Below, in pieces: positions 41,834-50,292 of a DNA stretch of 64,000 nucleotides. The stretch covers positions 124,001 through 188,000 of the forward strand of contig NZ_AYTB01000002.1 of assembly GCF_000505545.1 (NCBI RefSeq), written 5' to 3'. The DNA comes from Kurthia huakuii LAM0618 (GTDB lineage: Bacteria > Bacillota > Bacilli > Bacillales_A > Planococcaceae). The notes beneath the pieces were generated by a model. The model did not search any database. It was given only the letters and a program-made list of their open reading frames with translations, and had not been told where the DNA came from. Both the position numbers and the translations under genes were made by a program. Position 1 is the stretch's first letter. Each line of letters begins with the position of its first letter.

Positions 41834-44047
41834 ATGAATTTTTTTGAAACGATGGAGCGCGTGACAGGTGTGTGCTTAAATGATGTGCAGCGCGAGGCTG
41901 TACGCTGTGCGAACGGGCCATTGTTATTACTAGCATCACCGGGCTCTGGGAAAACGACGACATTAAATATGAAAATTGGTTACTTATTATTGGAACAGCA
42001 TGTAGCGCCTCAAAAGATTTTAGCGATGACGTTTAGCAAGGCGGCAGCGCGCGACATGAGTGAGCGTTTTGAGCGCTTTTTTGGCACACTGACGCCTGAG
42101 CGCATTCACTTTTCGACGATTCATAGCTTAGCGTATAAAATTGTACGCGAGTATTTTTATAAGACGGGCCGCCAGTTTCGTTTAATCGAAGGGACGCGTG
42201 ATTTACAGTGGAATAAAAAACCCATTTTGCGTAATTTATTTGTGGAGAAGCGTAAAACGCAACCGACAGAAGATGAGATGGATGAACTGTTCACGTATAT
42301 TAGTTATGTGAAAAATCGTATGTTAGACGGCGAGCGTTTGAGCGAGGCACCTTGTAGTCTGACCGATGCGGCAGAGATTTTCGCGCGTTATGAGGAATTT
42401 AAACGTCGTGATGGTATCAACGTGCTCGTTGATTTTGATGATATGTTGACGTATTGCTATGAGGCTTTACGTGACGATGACGACATTCGCACGCGGTATC
42501 AACAACAATTTGAATACGTACTTACCGATGAAGGGCAAGATAATTCGGTCATTCAGCATGAAATCGTTCGTCTATTAGCAGCGCCTCACAACAATCTTTG
42601 TATCGTTGCAGATGATGACCAATCGATTTTTTCTTGGCGAGGCTCGGATGTCGATAAACTATTAGAATTCCCGAAAGTGTATGCCAACGCCACTGTGCTA
42701 ACGATGGCGCAAAACTACCGCTCGACAAAGGAAATTACCGATGTAGCGGATCAGTTTATTAAACGTAATAAAAAGCGTTACGATAAAAAGATGTTTACCG
42801 ACAATGGGCATGGCCGTAAGCCGATTATTCATAATATGCGCCGCTATACGTTGCAGTTAAATTACGTCGTTGAAGAAATCGAGCGCGCAGAGGACAGTGG
42901 AGACATCGCTGTACTGTACCGCAACAATACGTCGGCGATTCGACTTGTCGATGCGCTTGAAAAGCATAGCATTCCTTTTTATATGAAAGAAGTCGATGTG
43001 AAATTTTTCCGCCACTTTATTATTGAAGATGTGCTGAACTTTATGCGACTGTCATTTAATGATAAACGTGCCGATATTTTAGAGCGCGTCTATCCGAAAA
43101 TGAATGCCTATATTAAGAAAGCGCAAATGACGCAGCTGTTGTCAAAAAATGACCGCACGACGTCGGTGTTTGACCAGCTCGCAACAAATGTTCATGCGCC
43201 GTATCAAGAGCAAGCGCTACGGAAGGCGAAAAAGAAAATCCGTACGCTGAAAGACTTGCCACCAAAAGAGGCGATTCAACTTATTCGCGATGAGTTAGGA
43301 TACGATAAGAGCTTGCAACGTACCGCTGAGCATTTGAAGTTGAATGAGGACCGCTTGCTTGGGATTGTGACACAACTACAGTATATCGCAGAAGGGTTAC
43401 CGGACTTAACAGCATTTGCCAATCGTTTGAAGCGCCTCGAGGAAATTATGCGCCAATCGAGTGAAAAGCGTGCGGGTGTCGTGACGTTATCGACATTTCA
43501 TAGCGCAAAAGGGTTAGAGTTTGACCGCGTATATATGATTGATTTAGTCGATGGCGTCATTCCAGCACCGGACGATATTAAAGACTATAAAGAAGGTCAT
43601 GAAGCGAAAATGGAAGAAGCGGTGCGTTTATTTTATGTGGGCATGACGCGCGCTAAAACGAGACTTGAATTGCTAACATATGAGCAAAATAATGAAGAAA
43701 AAACAACGCCATCTGTTTTCTTAGATGATGTAAAAGCCATTTTACAAGGTGAAAAGATTCCGGACTTTGACTTTAAAGAGCCCGCACCAGAACGCAAGGC
43801 AGTCGTGACGAATAAGGCCTATCAGCAAAAGAAAGTGGCACGTGATATTCCAGACGATGCGATTACAAAGCGTAGTGATTTGCACCGAGGGATGGAAGTG
43901 GAGCATCACCTGTATAGTAAAGGGTATATAAAGCGCGTCAGTGGCGATGAAATTGAACTCGTTTTTGACCATTACGGTACAAAGCAATTTATGATTGATT
44001 TTTGCTTACAAAAAGGTTTATTGCGCCATGTTCAAGGTGATGACTAG
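41834..44047 (+). CDS. UvrD/PcrA-like ATP-dependent DNA helicase
   Basis: 737 residues, superfamily 1A helicase similar to B. subtilis YjcD. Q-motif LNDVQREAV, Walker A ASPGSGKTTTL, motif II LTDEGQDNS (DEGQD, where most family members have DEAQD), motif III VADDDQSIFSWRG, motif IV QNYRSTKEI, motif V STFHSAKGLEFDRVYM and motif VI FYVGMTRAKTRLEL. A basic C-terminal region (about 665-737) may bind DNA. CGGAGGAAGCAAGG precedes the ATG. DNA repair or replication-restart role inferred from the family. Confidence 0.93.
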   Translation: MNFFETMERVTGVCLNDVQREAVRCANGPLLLLASPGSGKTTTLNMKIGYLLLEQHVAPQKILAMTFSKAAARDMSERFERFFGTLTPERIHFSTIHSLAYKIVREYFYKTGRQFRLIEGTRDLQWNKKPILRNLFVEKRKTQPTEDEMDELFTYISYVKNRMLDGERLSEAPCSLTDAAEIFARYEEFKRRDGINVLVDFDDMLTYCYEALRDDDDIRTRYQQQFEYVLTDEGQDNSVIQHEIVRLLAAPHNNLCIVADDDQSIFSWRGSDVDKLLEFPKVYANATVLTMAQNYRSTKEITDVADQFIKRNKKRYDKKMFTDNGHGRKPIIHNMRRYTLQLNYVVEEIERAEDSGDIAVLYRNNTSAIRLVDALEKHSIPFYMKEVDVKFFRHFIIEDVLNFMRLSFNDKRADILERVYPKMNAYIKKAQMTQLLSKNDRTTSVFDQLATNVHAPYQEQALRKAKKKIRTLKDLPPKEAIQLIRDELGYDKSLQRTAEHLKLNEDRLLGIVTQLQYIAEGLPDLTAFANRLKRLEEIMRQSSEKRAGVVTLSTFHSAKGLEFDRVYMIDLVDGVIPAPDDIKDYKEGHEAKMEEAVRLFYVGMTRAKTRLELLTYEQNNEEKTTPSVFLDDVKAILQGEKIPDFDFKEPAPERKAVVTNKAYQQKKVARDIPDDAITKRSDLHRGMEVEHHLYSKGYIKRVSGDEIELVFDHYGTKQFMIDFCLQKGLLRHVQGDD

Positions 44048-44104
44048 GAAGCGAGTGTTTACGGCAACGAAGGGCTAGCGTGACTGTCAATGCGGGTAAT
44101 GGCC

Positions 44105-44148
44105 ATAAAAAAACAGGAATCGCGCGTTGGCGCGGTTCCTGTTTTTCA
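44105..44148. terminator. Bidirectional terminator related to the repeat core
   Basis: AACAGGAATCGCGC / GCGCGGTTCCTGTT hairpin between convergent genes, flanked by A-run and T-run. It matches the inner hairpin of the interspersed repeat except for a paired change (CCGG to CAGG with matching CCTG) and lacks the outer arms. Confidence 0.85.
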
Positions 44149-44156
44149 ATTATCGC

Positions 44157-44852
44157 TTAAAATGATTCTTCGAAATCTTCGTCCCATTTGTATGAGTACA
44201 TCGTTTCGTCTGTAAACCAGTTGCTTTCTGCTGTGTCGCCTTCTTCGCGACGTTTTTCTTCTTCTTGTAGCATCCAGCCTGTTTGCGATGCATGAGCTTT
44301 CATTGAACCCATTTTATGTTCGAAAACATCACGAATGTCGTTGACGATATCTGGTTCGCCAAGACCTTCTACAGTATCGTTTGCGAAAGCGACGCCGTAT
44401 AAACGAGGGCGCTCGGCAGTTGGCATACGACGGATTGCACGGACAACGGCTTTACACGTTGCTTCGTGGTCGGGGTGCACCGCATAGTTTGGATAAAATG
44501 TAATGACTAATGATGGCTTTATTTCAGCGATTAATTTTGTCATCATTTGGACCATTTGTTCATCGTCTTCAAATTCGACTGTTTTATCGCGCAAGCCCAT
44601 CATACGAAGGTCTTGAATACCGATTGCATCACAAGACGCTTGCAGTTCTTTTTTGCGGATTTGTGGCAAGCTTTCGCGCGTTGCAAATGGTGGGTTCCCT
44701 AGGTTTCGGCCCATTTCACCTAATGTTAAGCAAGCATATGTAATCGGCACACCAGCATTCGCATATTGCGCAAGCGTACCTGACACACCGAAGGCTTCGT
44801 CATCAGGGTGTGGGAATACGACTAAAATTTGACTTTCTTGTTGTTCTAACAT
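44157..44852 (-). CDS. bshB2: Bacillithiol biosynthesis deacetylase BshB2
   Basis: 231 residues, zinc-dependent LmbE/PIG-L deacetylase. Metal-binding PHPDDEAFG (H-x-x-D-E, about 15-23) and HPDHEATC (about 128-135). It removes acetyl from GlcNAc-malate to give GlcN-malate in bacillithiol synthesis, and length and C-terminal region match BshB2/YojG. GGAGG precedes ATG 44852. It lies 13 bp after yojF on the same strand, the order known in Bacillus. Confidence 0.93.
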   Translation of the reverse strand: MLEQQESQILVVFPHPDDEAFGVSGTLAQYANAGVPITYACLTLGEMGRNLGNPPFATRESLPQIRKKELQASCDAIGIQDLRMMGLRDKTVEFEDDEQMVQMMTKLIAEIKPSLVITFYPNYAVHPDHEATCKAVVRAIRRMPTAERPRLYGVAFANDTVEGLGEPDIVNDIRDVFEHKMGSMKAHASQTGWMLQEEEKRREEGDTAESNWFTDETMYSYKWDEDFEESF

Positions 44853-44865
44853 GAAAAATCCTCCC

Positions 44866-45222
44866 TTAATAAGCGAACGGCGTTTTACTAATTTCAAGCG
44901 CCACTGCTAATTTTCCCTCATAATCATGGCCAGCCATTAATAAGCGACCTTCGTTATCTAATTCAAAATGCGTAATCCCTTGTGCGTAAATCCAACCACC
45001 ATTCGCAAGTTTTAAACCAACGCGGTGTGGTGCCTCGGGTGTTACTTTACCTAATTCGTATTGCACAACAATATTGCGGATAAAGCAGCCAGCGTTAAAC
45101 ACTTTGTCATCAAAGTGGTTGGCGTACGCTCCGTTTGTTGTTTCTAAATGAATGTATACATCTTCGTTTGCGAAAGAGTTAATTAGCTCTTGTAGCTTTG
45201 CGATTTCAACTGTTTCCATCAT
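44866..45222 (-). CDS. yojF: YojF family protein (DUF1806)
   Basis: 118 residues of the DUF1806/YojF family, a small soluble beta-rich protein of unknown function encoded just ahead of bshB2 across bacilli. Recognised by the VEIAKLQELINSFANEDVYIHLETTNGAYAN start and NAGCFIRNIVVQYELGKV, GWIYAQGITHFELDNEGRLLMAGHD core. GGAAGGAGATTT precedes ATG 45222 (a second ATG follows directly). The association suggests a link to thiol metabolism, unproven. Confidence 0.9.
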   Translation of the reverse strand: MMETVEIAKLQELINSFANEDVYIHLETTNGAYANHFDDKVFNAGCFIRNIVVQYELGKVTPEAPHRVGLKLANGGWIYAQGITHFELDNEGRLLMAGHDYEGKLAVALEISKTPFAY

Positions 45223-45332
45223 AAATCTCCTTCCGATGTTTCAAATCTATTTCTAATTATAGTGAATTTGAGGCGGTTTGGCGATTTGTAAGCTTGGGAA
45301 ATAGATTAAAAGAGTAAGGGGGAGGTGGGCAT

Positions 45333-46751
45333 GTGGAGATTTCGACGACATATGTAACGTGTATGATGCCATTTTCGTATCATGAACGTTCCAAATATAA
45401 GTTATATGACGCGTTAAAAGAACAAGGCTATACGTTTTTTACATTAGCCAATTTAAGCCTTCAACAAGCATACTACGGCGATAACTATGTGTTGCATGAA
45501 GAGCTGGACCAATATTTTATGCCGTATATTGAACGGCGTGTTTTTCCGAAAACAGAAAATCCAGAAGCGTTTCTACGCTATTCAAAAATAATCGAGCAAA
45601 CCGCATTTATGATGATTCATGAACATTCTTATCAGTTTCGTATTATGAGCGTAGACATTATCGCTTGTCCGTTTCAAGTAGGCTTTCTGTCGTTTCGCAT
45701 CGCATTAGAAGGCACATATGATTTTGATGAAGTTGTGGATTTTATGCATCATATCCGCATTTTAGAGCCAAAAATGCCAGAGGAAAAAGGCGTGCAAATT
45801 ATTTGTGACGATAAAAAATTTGATAGCGTGAGCGATTATATGTTAAATGATTTATGTGCGTTTATGCTTGATTTCATTAATCATGATGCGATACGTGGCG
45901 GCTACTTTGGGAGTTTGCCATTTTTTGAAGATGAACGAATGTTGTTAGCTGGTTATTTAGAACCTGTTGAAGCGTTGTCACTTGAGCAACTGTATCGCTT
46001 GAGTCAGCTCGATGGTTTTGATGCCAACGGAGAGCCACATATATCGGCTGTAAATAAAGAGTATATGACAAACTATTTACAGCAGCGCATGAATAAGCGT
46101 TTTGCGCCTAAAATCGAAAGTTTGCTGACCGAGCATGTCTTTATGTCGCTCGTCATGCCGATGACCGACAACAATATGCGGCTGTTAGCGCGTTCACGTT
46201 TCATGGGCAATGAATATTATCAATTGTTGCTGCATTATTTTTATAAATTAACATTGTTGAAATTATCGTATTTATATAGCGAAGTGAGTGTGCTACATGA
46301 CCAAGATTATACTGAGCAGTTAATTGAGCATATCGATCAATTTTCGGCCTCGTATTATTTTCAAGAGGTTAGTAGTCGTTCGTCAGGAATCGAATTAGCG
46401 GACCAGCTTCAAAAGGTCTTTAAAATTGAACAACAGTATATGGAAGTGAAGGGCACGCTAGAGAGCTTGTATCGCAATCAGGAAAGTACGTCAGCTCGCC
46501 GCCAAAATAGCTTGTTATTTATGCTGACGATTTTTACGGTAGTGTCGGGCATCTATGGCATGAATCTCATTATTGATGAATGGAAACAGCCGTATAAGTT
46601 ATCGTATTTAAAAAGCTATACGTTCTTTGAATGGATTTCGTTTATTACGGCGATTTTTGGTATTAGCTTATCGATTGCCGTTATCGCAACATCAGGCTAT
46701 CGTAAAATGCGGTTATTAACGCGTAAGTGGAAGCGGCGCCGCTATGAATAA
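45333..46751 (+). CDS. CorA-like membrane protein with GMN motif
   Basis: 472 residues. The first about 380 form a divergent soluble alpha/beta and helical region. Two TM helices follow near the C-terminus (about 395-412 and 434-454), with G-I-Y-G-M-N at the end of the first TM, exactly the position of the Mg2+-selectivity GMN motif of CorA. The periplasmic loop between the helices (LIIDEWKQPYKLSYLKSYTF) is longer than in typical CorA, and the tail is strongly basic. The start is GTG 45333 behind GGGGGAGGTGG. A metal-ion channel role is inferred only from the motif and topology. Confidence 0.65.
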   Translation: MEISTTYVTCMMPFSYHERSKYKLYDALKEQGYTFFTLANLSLQQAYYGDNYVLHEELDQYFMPYIERRVFPKTENPEAFLRYSKIIEQTAFMMIHEHSYQFRIMSVDIIACPFQVGFLSFRIALEGTYDFDEVVDFMHHIRILEPKMPEEKGVQIICDDKKFDSVSDYMLNDLCAFMLDFINHDAIRGGYFGSLPFFEDERMLLAGYLEPVEALSLEQLYRLSQLDGFDANGEPHISAVNKEYMTNYLQQRMNKRFAPKIESLLTEHVFMSLVMPMTDNNMRLLARSRFMGNEYYQLLLHYFYKLTLLKLSYLYSEVSVLHDQDYTEQLIEHIDQFSASYYFQEVSSRSSGIELADQLQKVFKIEQQYMEVKGTLESLYRNQESTSARRQNSLLFMLTIFTVVSGIYGMNLIIDEWKQPYKLSYLKSYTFFEWISFITAIFGISLSIAVIATSGYRKMRLLTRKWKRRRYE

Positions 46752-46891
46752 AAAAAGAGACTGGGACAAAACAGTTCATGTTCCTTTTTTAGCGTTCGCC
46801 ACAAAAAACCGGAACCGCGCCACAGCGCGATTCCGGTTTTTCTTATGCTCATCTGAGATGGTGTTTTTACACGTATGTCCCAGCCTCTTTT
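46751..46891. repeat. Interspersed palindromic repeat, copy 4
   Basis: AAAAAAGAGACTGGGACAAAAC... inner hairpin CCGGAACCGCG / CGCGATTCCGG plus T-run, closing TGTCCCAGCCTCTTTT. It separates the CorA-like gene from the convergent kinase gene. Confidence 0.9.
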
Positions 46892-46898
46892 GCGTTGC

Positions 46899-47747
46899 TT
46901 AGTGTGCAATTGGTTGTAATTCTGTTAATGTTACAGCGGGTGCGCCAAAGCGTGGCTTCGCACCGTGGTGAACCGGGCCAACAAATTGATTTAGTTTCCA
47001 GCCGTGCTCAATGCCTGCTGCAACGAATTCTTTTGCTTCAAAGACAGCTTCTTTTACCGATAAGCCAAGTGCTAAGTTCGCAGTGACAGAAGCGGCAAAT
47101 GTACAGCCAGCACCATGATTGTATGTCGTACCGATTTTGGCTGTTTCAAGTAAGTAATGTTTATCGCCATCATAGAAAAGGTCGAATGCTTGGTCGTGCG
47201 CAATGCCGCGGCCGCCTTTAATGACAACGTTTTTCGCGCCTAATTGCGTGATTTTTTCAGCGGCAAGTTGCATTTCTTCAATTGTTTTTGGTGTTTTGAT
47301 ACCGGCAAGTTGGCCAGCTTCAAAAAGGTTTGGCGTCGTCACAAGCGCATGTGGTAATAAATATTGTACCATCGCTGTCACATTTCCAGGATTCAACACT
47401 TCATCTTCACCTTTACAAACCATAACCGGGTCAATAACGACGTTTGTCACGCCAGCTGCTGCAATTTCTTTCCCAGCAGTTACGATAACTTCTTCTGTTG
47501 ATAACATGCCCGTTTTTACAGCGTCAACACCTGTTGAGAACGCTGTTTTTAATTGTGCTTCTAATACATCGATTGGTAATGTATAAACACCGTGTGCCCA
47601 ATTATTATCAGGGTCCATTGTAGCGATAACCGATACTGCAGCCATGCCGTATGTGTTATGCTCTTGGAATGCTTTTAAGTCAGCTTCAAGACCGGCGCCA
47701 CCTGAAGCGTCTGAACCTGCAATTGTTAATGTTTTTGGTAATGCCAT
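46899..47747 (-). CDS. Pyridoxine kinase / hydroxymethylpyrimidine phosphate kinase (ThiD/PdxK family)
   Basis: 282 residues, ribokinase-like fold. LTIAGSDASGGAGLEADLKAFQEHNTYGMAAVSVIATM is the family N-terminus. DPVMVCKGED, NLFEAGQLAG, VIKGGRG and the catalytic GTTYNHGAGCTFAASVTANLA anion-hole motif follow (Asn replaces one of the usual residues before HGAGC). In Bacillus, PdxK-type members phosphorylate pyridoxal and HMP; specificity cannot be fixed here. AAAGGAG before ATG 47747. Confidence 0.88.
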   Translation of the reverse strand: MALPKTLTIAGSDASGGAGLEADLKAFQEHNTYGMAAVSVIATMDPDNNWAHGVYTLPIDVLEAQLKTAFSTGVDAVKTGMLSTEEVIVTAGKEIAAAGVTNVVIDPVMVCKGEDEVLNPGNVTAMVQYLLPHALVTTPNLFEAGQLAGIKTPKTIEEMQLAAEKITQLGAKNVVIKGGRGIAHDQAFDLFYDGDKHYLLETAKIGTTYNHGAGCTFAASVTANLALGLSVKEAVFEAKEFVAAGIEHGWKLNQFVGPVHHGAKPRFGAPAVTLTELQPIAH

Positions 47748-47927
47748 AATGGAAAACTCCTTTGTTGTCATATTTTTCAGTCAATAGTTACTGTTCATTA
47801 TGCGCCGGAACTGATTGTTTGGAAATAGTCAAAAACTTATTTTTTTATAAGGTCAGATTATAGAGAATGCAAAAAGTGTCAAAATTTCTTATAATAGTTG
47901 GAGATTTTATTTAGGAGGAAAAAGAGT

Positions 47928-48539
47928 ATGAAAAAAGGCCGCGTTTTAGTAACGTCCGCCATTGTGATATTTATTGCGGCAATGATTGCGCCGTTTGTTA
48001 TTTGGAAAGCAATTACAGGGAGTAATGAAAAGATTGAAACATCGGCGTTAGTCGAGCGCATGACCGATTTGAATGAGCTAACGACCGCTGAGGCGTATAC
48101 AAAAGTGCTGATTGAGCGTACGAATAATAAAATTTTTGGGCAAGAGATCAGCGTAGATTTACCGGGGACTGAGCAACAGGTGCTCGTTGTTGTGCCAGGA
48201 ACGGTGCGCGCTGGCGTTGATTTAAGTCATATGACTGAAAAAAATGTAAGCGTCGATGAAAAAAATAAAACATTGGCGATTACGTTACCGAAGCCGGTGA
48301 TTTTAGGGACACCCGCACTCGTTTTAGATAAAGTACAAGTCTTTTCAAGTGAAGGCATTTTCCGCAGCGAAGCGACAATTAAAGAAGGCTACGATTTAGC
48401 GGAGCAAGCTCAAAAGGAAATGCTGAAAGAAGTAGAGGCAGAAGGTTTGCTGACAAAAGCACAAGACAATGCTAAGGAATCGTTGAAAAATATGTTTGGT
48501 TTAGTAAACTATAAAGTAGAGGTCAAATTTGAGGAGTAA
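47928..48539 (+). CDS. DUF4230-like membrane-anchored protein
   Basis: 203 residues. One N-terminal TM helix (RVLVTSAIVIFIAAMIAPFVIWKAI, about 5-29) anchors an extracytoplasmic domain that resembles DUF4230: LNELTTAEAYTKVLIERTNNKIFG..., GTVRAGVDLSHM, KTLAITLPKPVIL, and a C-terminal helix (AEQAQKEMLKEVEAEGLLTKAQDNAKESLKNMF). Function unknown. GGAGGAAAAAG precedes ATG 47928. It is three bases upstream of ung, and so probably the first gene of the ung operon. Confidence 0.75.
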   Translation: MKKGRVLVTSAIVIFIAAMIAPFVIWKAITGSNEKIETSALVERMTDLNELTTAEAYTKVLIERTNNKIFGQEISVDLPGTEQQVLVVVPGTVRAGVDLSHMTEKNVSVDEKNKTLAITLPKPVILGTPALVLDKVQVFSSEGIFRSEATIKEGYDLAEQAQKEMLKEVEAEGLLTKAQDNAKESLKNMFGLVNYKVEVKFEE

Positions 48540-48542
48540 TTT

Positions 48543-49223
48543 ATGACGAAACAAATTTTTGATAATACGTGGCAGCAAGTCGTAGGTGACGAGTTTGAGA
48601 AGCCGTATTATTTACAGCTACGCGAATTTTTAAAGCACGAATATTTTAATGAAATGATTTATCCGCCGATGGAAGATATGTGGAATGCCTTTCGTTATAC
48701 CGATTATCCAGATGTGAACGTCGTTATTCTAGGGCAAGATCCCTATCATGGTCCGGGTCAGGCACATGGCTTGAGCTTTTCGGTGAAAGAGGGCGTCAAA
48801 CATCCACCAAGTTTGCAAAATGTTTTTAAGGAAATGCAGTCGGATATTGGTGTACCGATACCACAGCATGGCACGCTAACAAAATGGGCGAAACAAGGCG
48901 TCATGCTACTAAATACGGTTTTAACAGTGCGTGCTCACGAGGCGCATTCGCATAAAAACCAAGGGTGGGAGCAGTTTACAGACCGCGTTATTGAAAAATT
49001 ATCAGCGCGACAACAGCCGATTATTTTCGTATTATGGGGACGTCCTGCACAGCAAAAAGAGCGCCTGATTGATATGTCGCGTCATGCGATTATTAAAGCG
49101 CCACATCCAAGTCCATTAAGTGCGCATCGAGGTTTTTTTGGAAGCCGACCATTTTCACAAATTAATGCGCAACTAGCCGCATGGGGTAAGGCACCAATCG
49201 ATTTTGACTTAACGAAGCCATAG
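48543..49223 (+). CDS. ung: Uracil-DNA glycosylase
   Basis: 226 residues, family 1 UDG that removes uracil from DNA for base excision repair. Catalytic water-activating Asp66 in GQDPYHGPGQAHGLSFSV, PPSLQNVFKEM loop, VMLLNTVLTV (uracil-binding Asn) and the Leu-intercalation loop HPSPLSAHRGFFGSRPFS with catalytic His. The ribosome binding site GAGGAG lies within the end of the DUF4230 gene. Followed by ywdI/ywdK-type genes as in Bacillus. Confidence 0.97.
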   Translation: MTKQIFDNTWQQVVGDEFEKPYYLQLREFLKHEYFNEMIYPPMEDMWNAFRYTDYPDVNVVILGQDPYHGPGQAHGLSFSVKEGVKHPPSLQNVFKEMQSDIGVPIPQHGTLTKWAKQGVMLLNTVLTVRAHEAHSHKNQGWEQFTDRVIEKLSARQQPIIFVLWGRPAQQKERLIDMSRHAIIKAPHPSPLSAHRGFFGSRPFSQINAQLAAWGKAPIDFDLTKP

Positions 49224-49234
49224 GAGGAAGTTCA

Positions 49235-49402
49235 ATGAAACCTGATTGTTTTAAATGCCAATACTTTCAAATTACGTGGGATCAAGCGTCACCGCGCGCT
49301 TGCCGGGCATATGGCTTTAAATCGAGAGCAGTGCCGTCGGTTGTCGTTAAAAATTCTTCGGGTATGGATTGTTTAAAATTCGTACCAAAGCAGAAGGGGT
49401 AA
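49235..49402 (+). CDS. Small four-cysteine protein after ung
   Basis: 55 residues: MKPDCFKCQYFQITWDQAS..., with C5, C8, C23 and C46 placed like a small zinc-binding fold (CxxC near the start, single Cys at about 23 and 46). AGGAGGAAG precedes ATG 49235, 11 bp after ung, and ywdI starts five bases after its stop, so it is firmly within the operon. It lies in the place of the small genes found between ung and ywdI in related bacilli. Function unknown. Confidence 0.8.
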   Translation: MKPDCFKCQYFQITWDQASPRACRAYGFKSRAVPSVVVKNSSGMDCLKFVPKQKG

Positions 49403-49406
49403 TTAC

Positions 49407-49685
49407 ATGATTTCATATGAAACGATTGTTGCAGAAATTCAAAAACACGCCAGCGCCGCAGTAGGTAGTGATGCCAAAATTCGCGAGGAGTTGGCGGCGA
49501 TTCGTGCCTTATGTGATGTAGCATTAGGCTCAACTGCAGATGTGCCTGTACAGCCATTACCACAAGCCGTACAGCAACCTATCATGAAAGCGCCGCCTGT
49601 AGTCATGCAACAGGCGGCACCAACATTACCAACAAAAAAAATAAATGAAGAAGATGCGAATGGTGATTCATTGTTTGATTTTTAA
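49407..49685 (+). CDS. ywdI: YwdI family protein (DUF5327)
   Basis: 92 residues. N-terminal helical region MISYETIVAEIQKHASAAVGSDAKIREELAAIRALCDVALGS is typical of YwdI. The rest is Pro/Gln/Ala-rich and probably disordered, ending in GDSLFDF. Its position between ung and the DUF423 gene matches Bacillus ywd gene order. Ribosome binding site AGAAGGGG. Function unknown. Confidence 0.8.
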   Translation: MISYETIVAEIQKHASAAVGSDAKIREELAAIRALCDVALGSTADVPVQPLPQAVQQPIMKAPPVVMQQAAPTLPTKKINEEDANGDSLFDF

Positions 49686-49702
49686 CTAAGGGGAGAATAA
49701 TA

Positions 49703-50086
49703 ATGAAAAAGAATATTATAATCGGTGCGGTACTTGGCTTTTTAGCCGTAGCACTTGGCGCGTTTGGCGCACATGCATTAGAAGATTTATTAGTGAAAAA
49801 CGATTATCAAGCCGTTTGGGAAACCGGTGTACAATATCAAATGTTCCATGCGGTAGCCATTTTAGTAATCGGTGTATTAATGAGTAAAAATGTAATCGGC
49901 AATGTAAAATCATTACGCGTTGCTGCAACAGCGATGTTAATCGGTACGATTTTATTCTCTGGTAGCTTATATGTAATGGCTGTTACAAAAATTACAGTAC
50001 TTGGTGCGATTACACCAATCGGCGGCGTAGCCTTTTTAATCGGTTGGGTTGCACTTATGATGGCTGCTAAACAGGTGAAAAATTAA
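49703..50086 (+). CDS. ywdK: DUF423 family membrane protein (YwdK-like)
   Basis: 127 residues, four TM helices (about 5-24, 48-62, 72-92, 100-120). The DUF423 signature GFLAVALGAFGAHALED near the N-terminus and W-x-T-G-V-Q-Y-Q-M-F-H-A are clear. Function unknown; conserved last gene of the ung-ywd cluster. AAGGGGAG precedes ATG. Confidence 0.92.
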   Translation: MKKNIIIGAVLGFLAVALGAFGAHALEDLLVKNDYQAVWETGVQYQMFHAVAILVIGVLMSKNVIGNVKSLRVAATAMLIGTILFSGSLYVMAVTKITVLGAITPIGGVAFLIGWVALMMAAKQVKN

Positions 50087-50092
50087 CGAACG

Positions 50093-50132
50093 AGGAAAGA
50101 TTTAGACAAGCGTCTAAGTCTTTCTTTTTTTT
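50093..50132 (+). terminator. Terminator of the ung-ywdK operon
   Basis: GAAAGA..AGAC / GTCT..TCTTTC hairpin, followed by eight T. Confidence 0.8.
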
Positions 50133-50292
50133 ATGTTTATGCCTTAAATTTATCGTATTTTCTATGAAAAATATTAAAATGACGTAATGATTCTCATGCT
50201 ATTGTCGTTAATCGTATAAAAAACGCTTGTTTTCATTGTTCAAAGGGTAGTAATACACTAGGACAATTTTAATAAAGAAAGAAGTGGAGCTT

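Noticed and set aside
47203-47586. 127-codon plus-strand frame opposite the ThiD/PdxK gene
   Set aside because: Mirror of a well-supported coding sequence; low-complexity product and no ribosome binding site.
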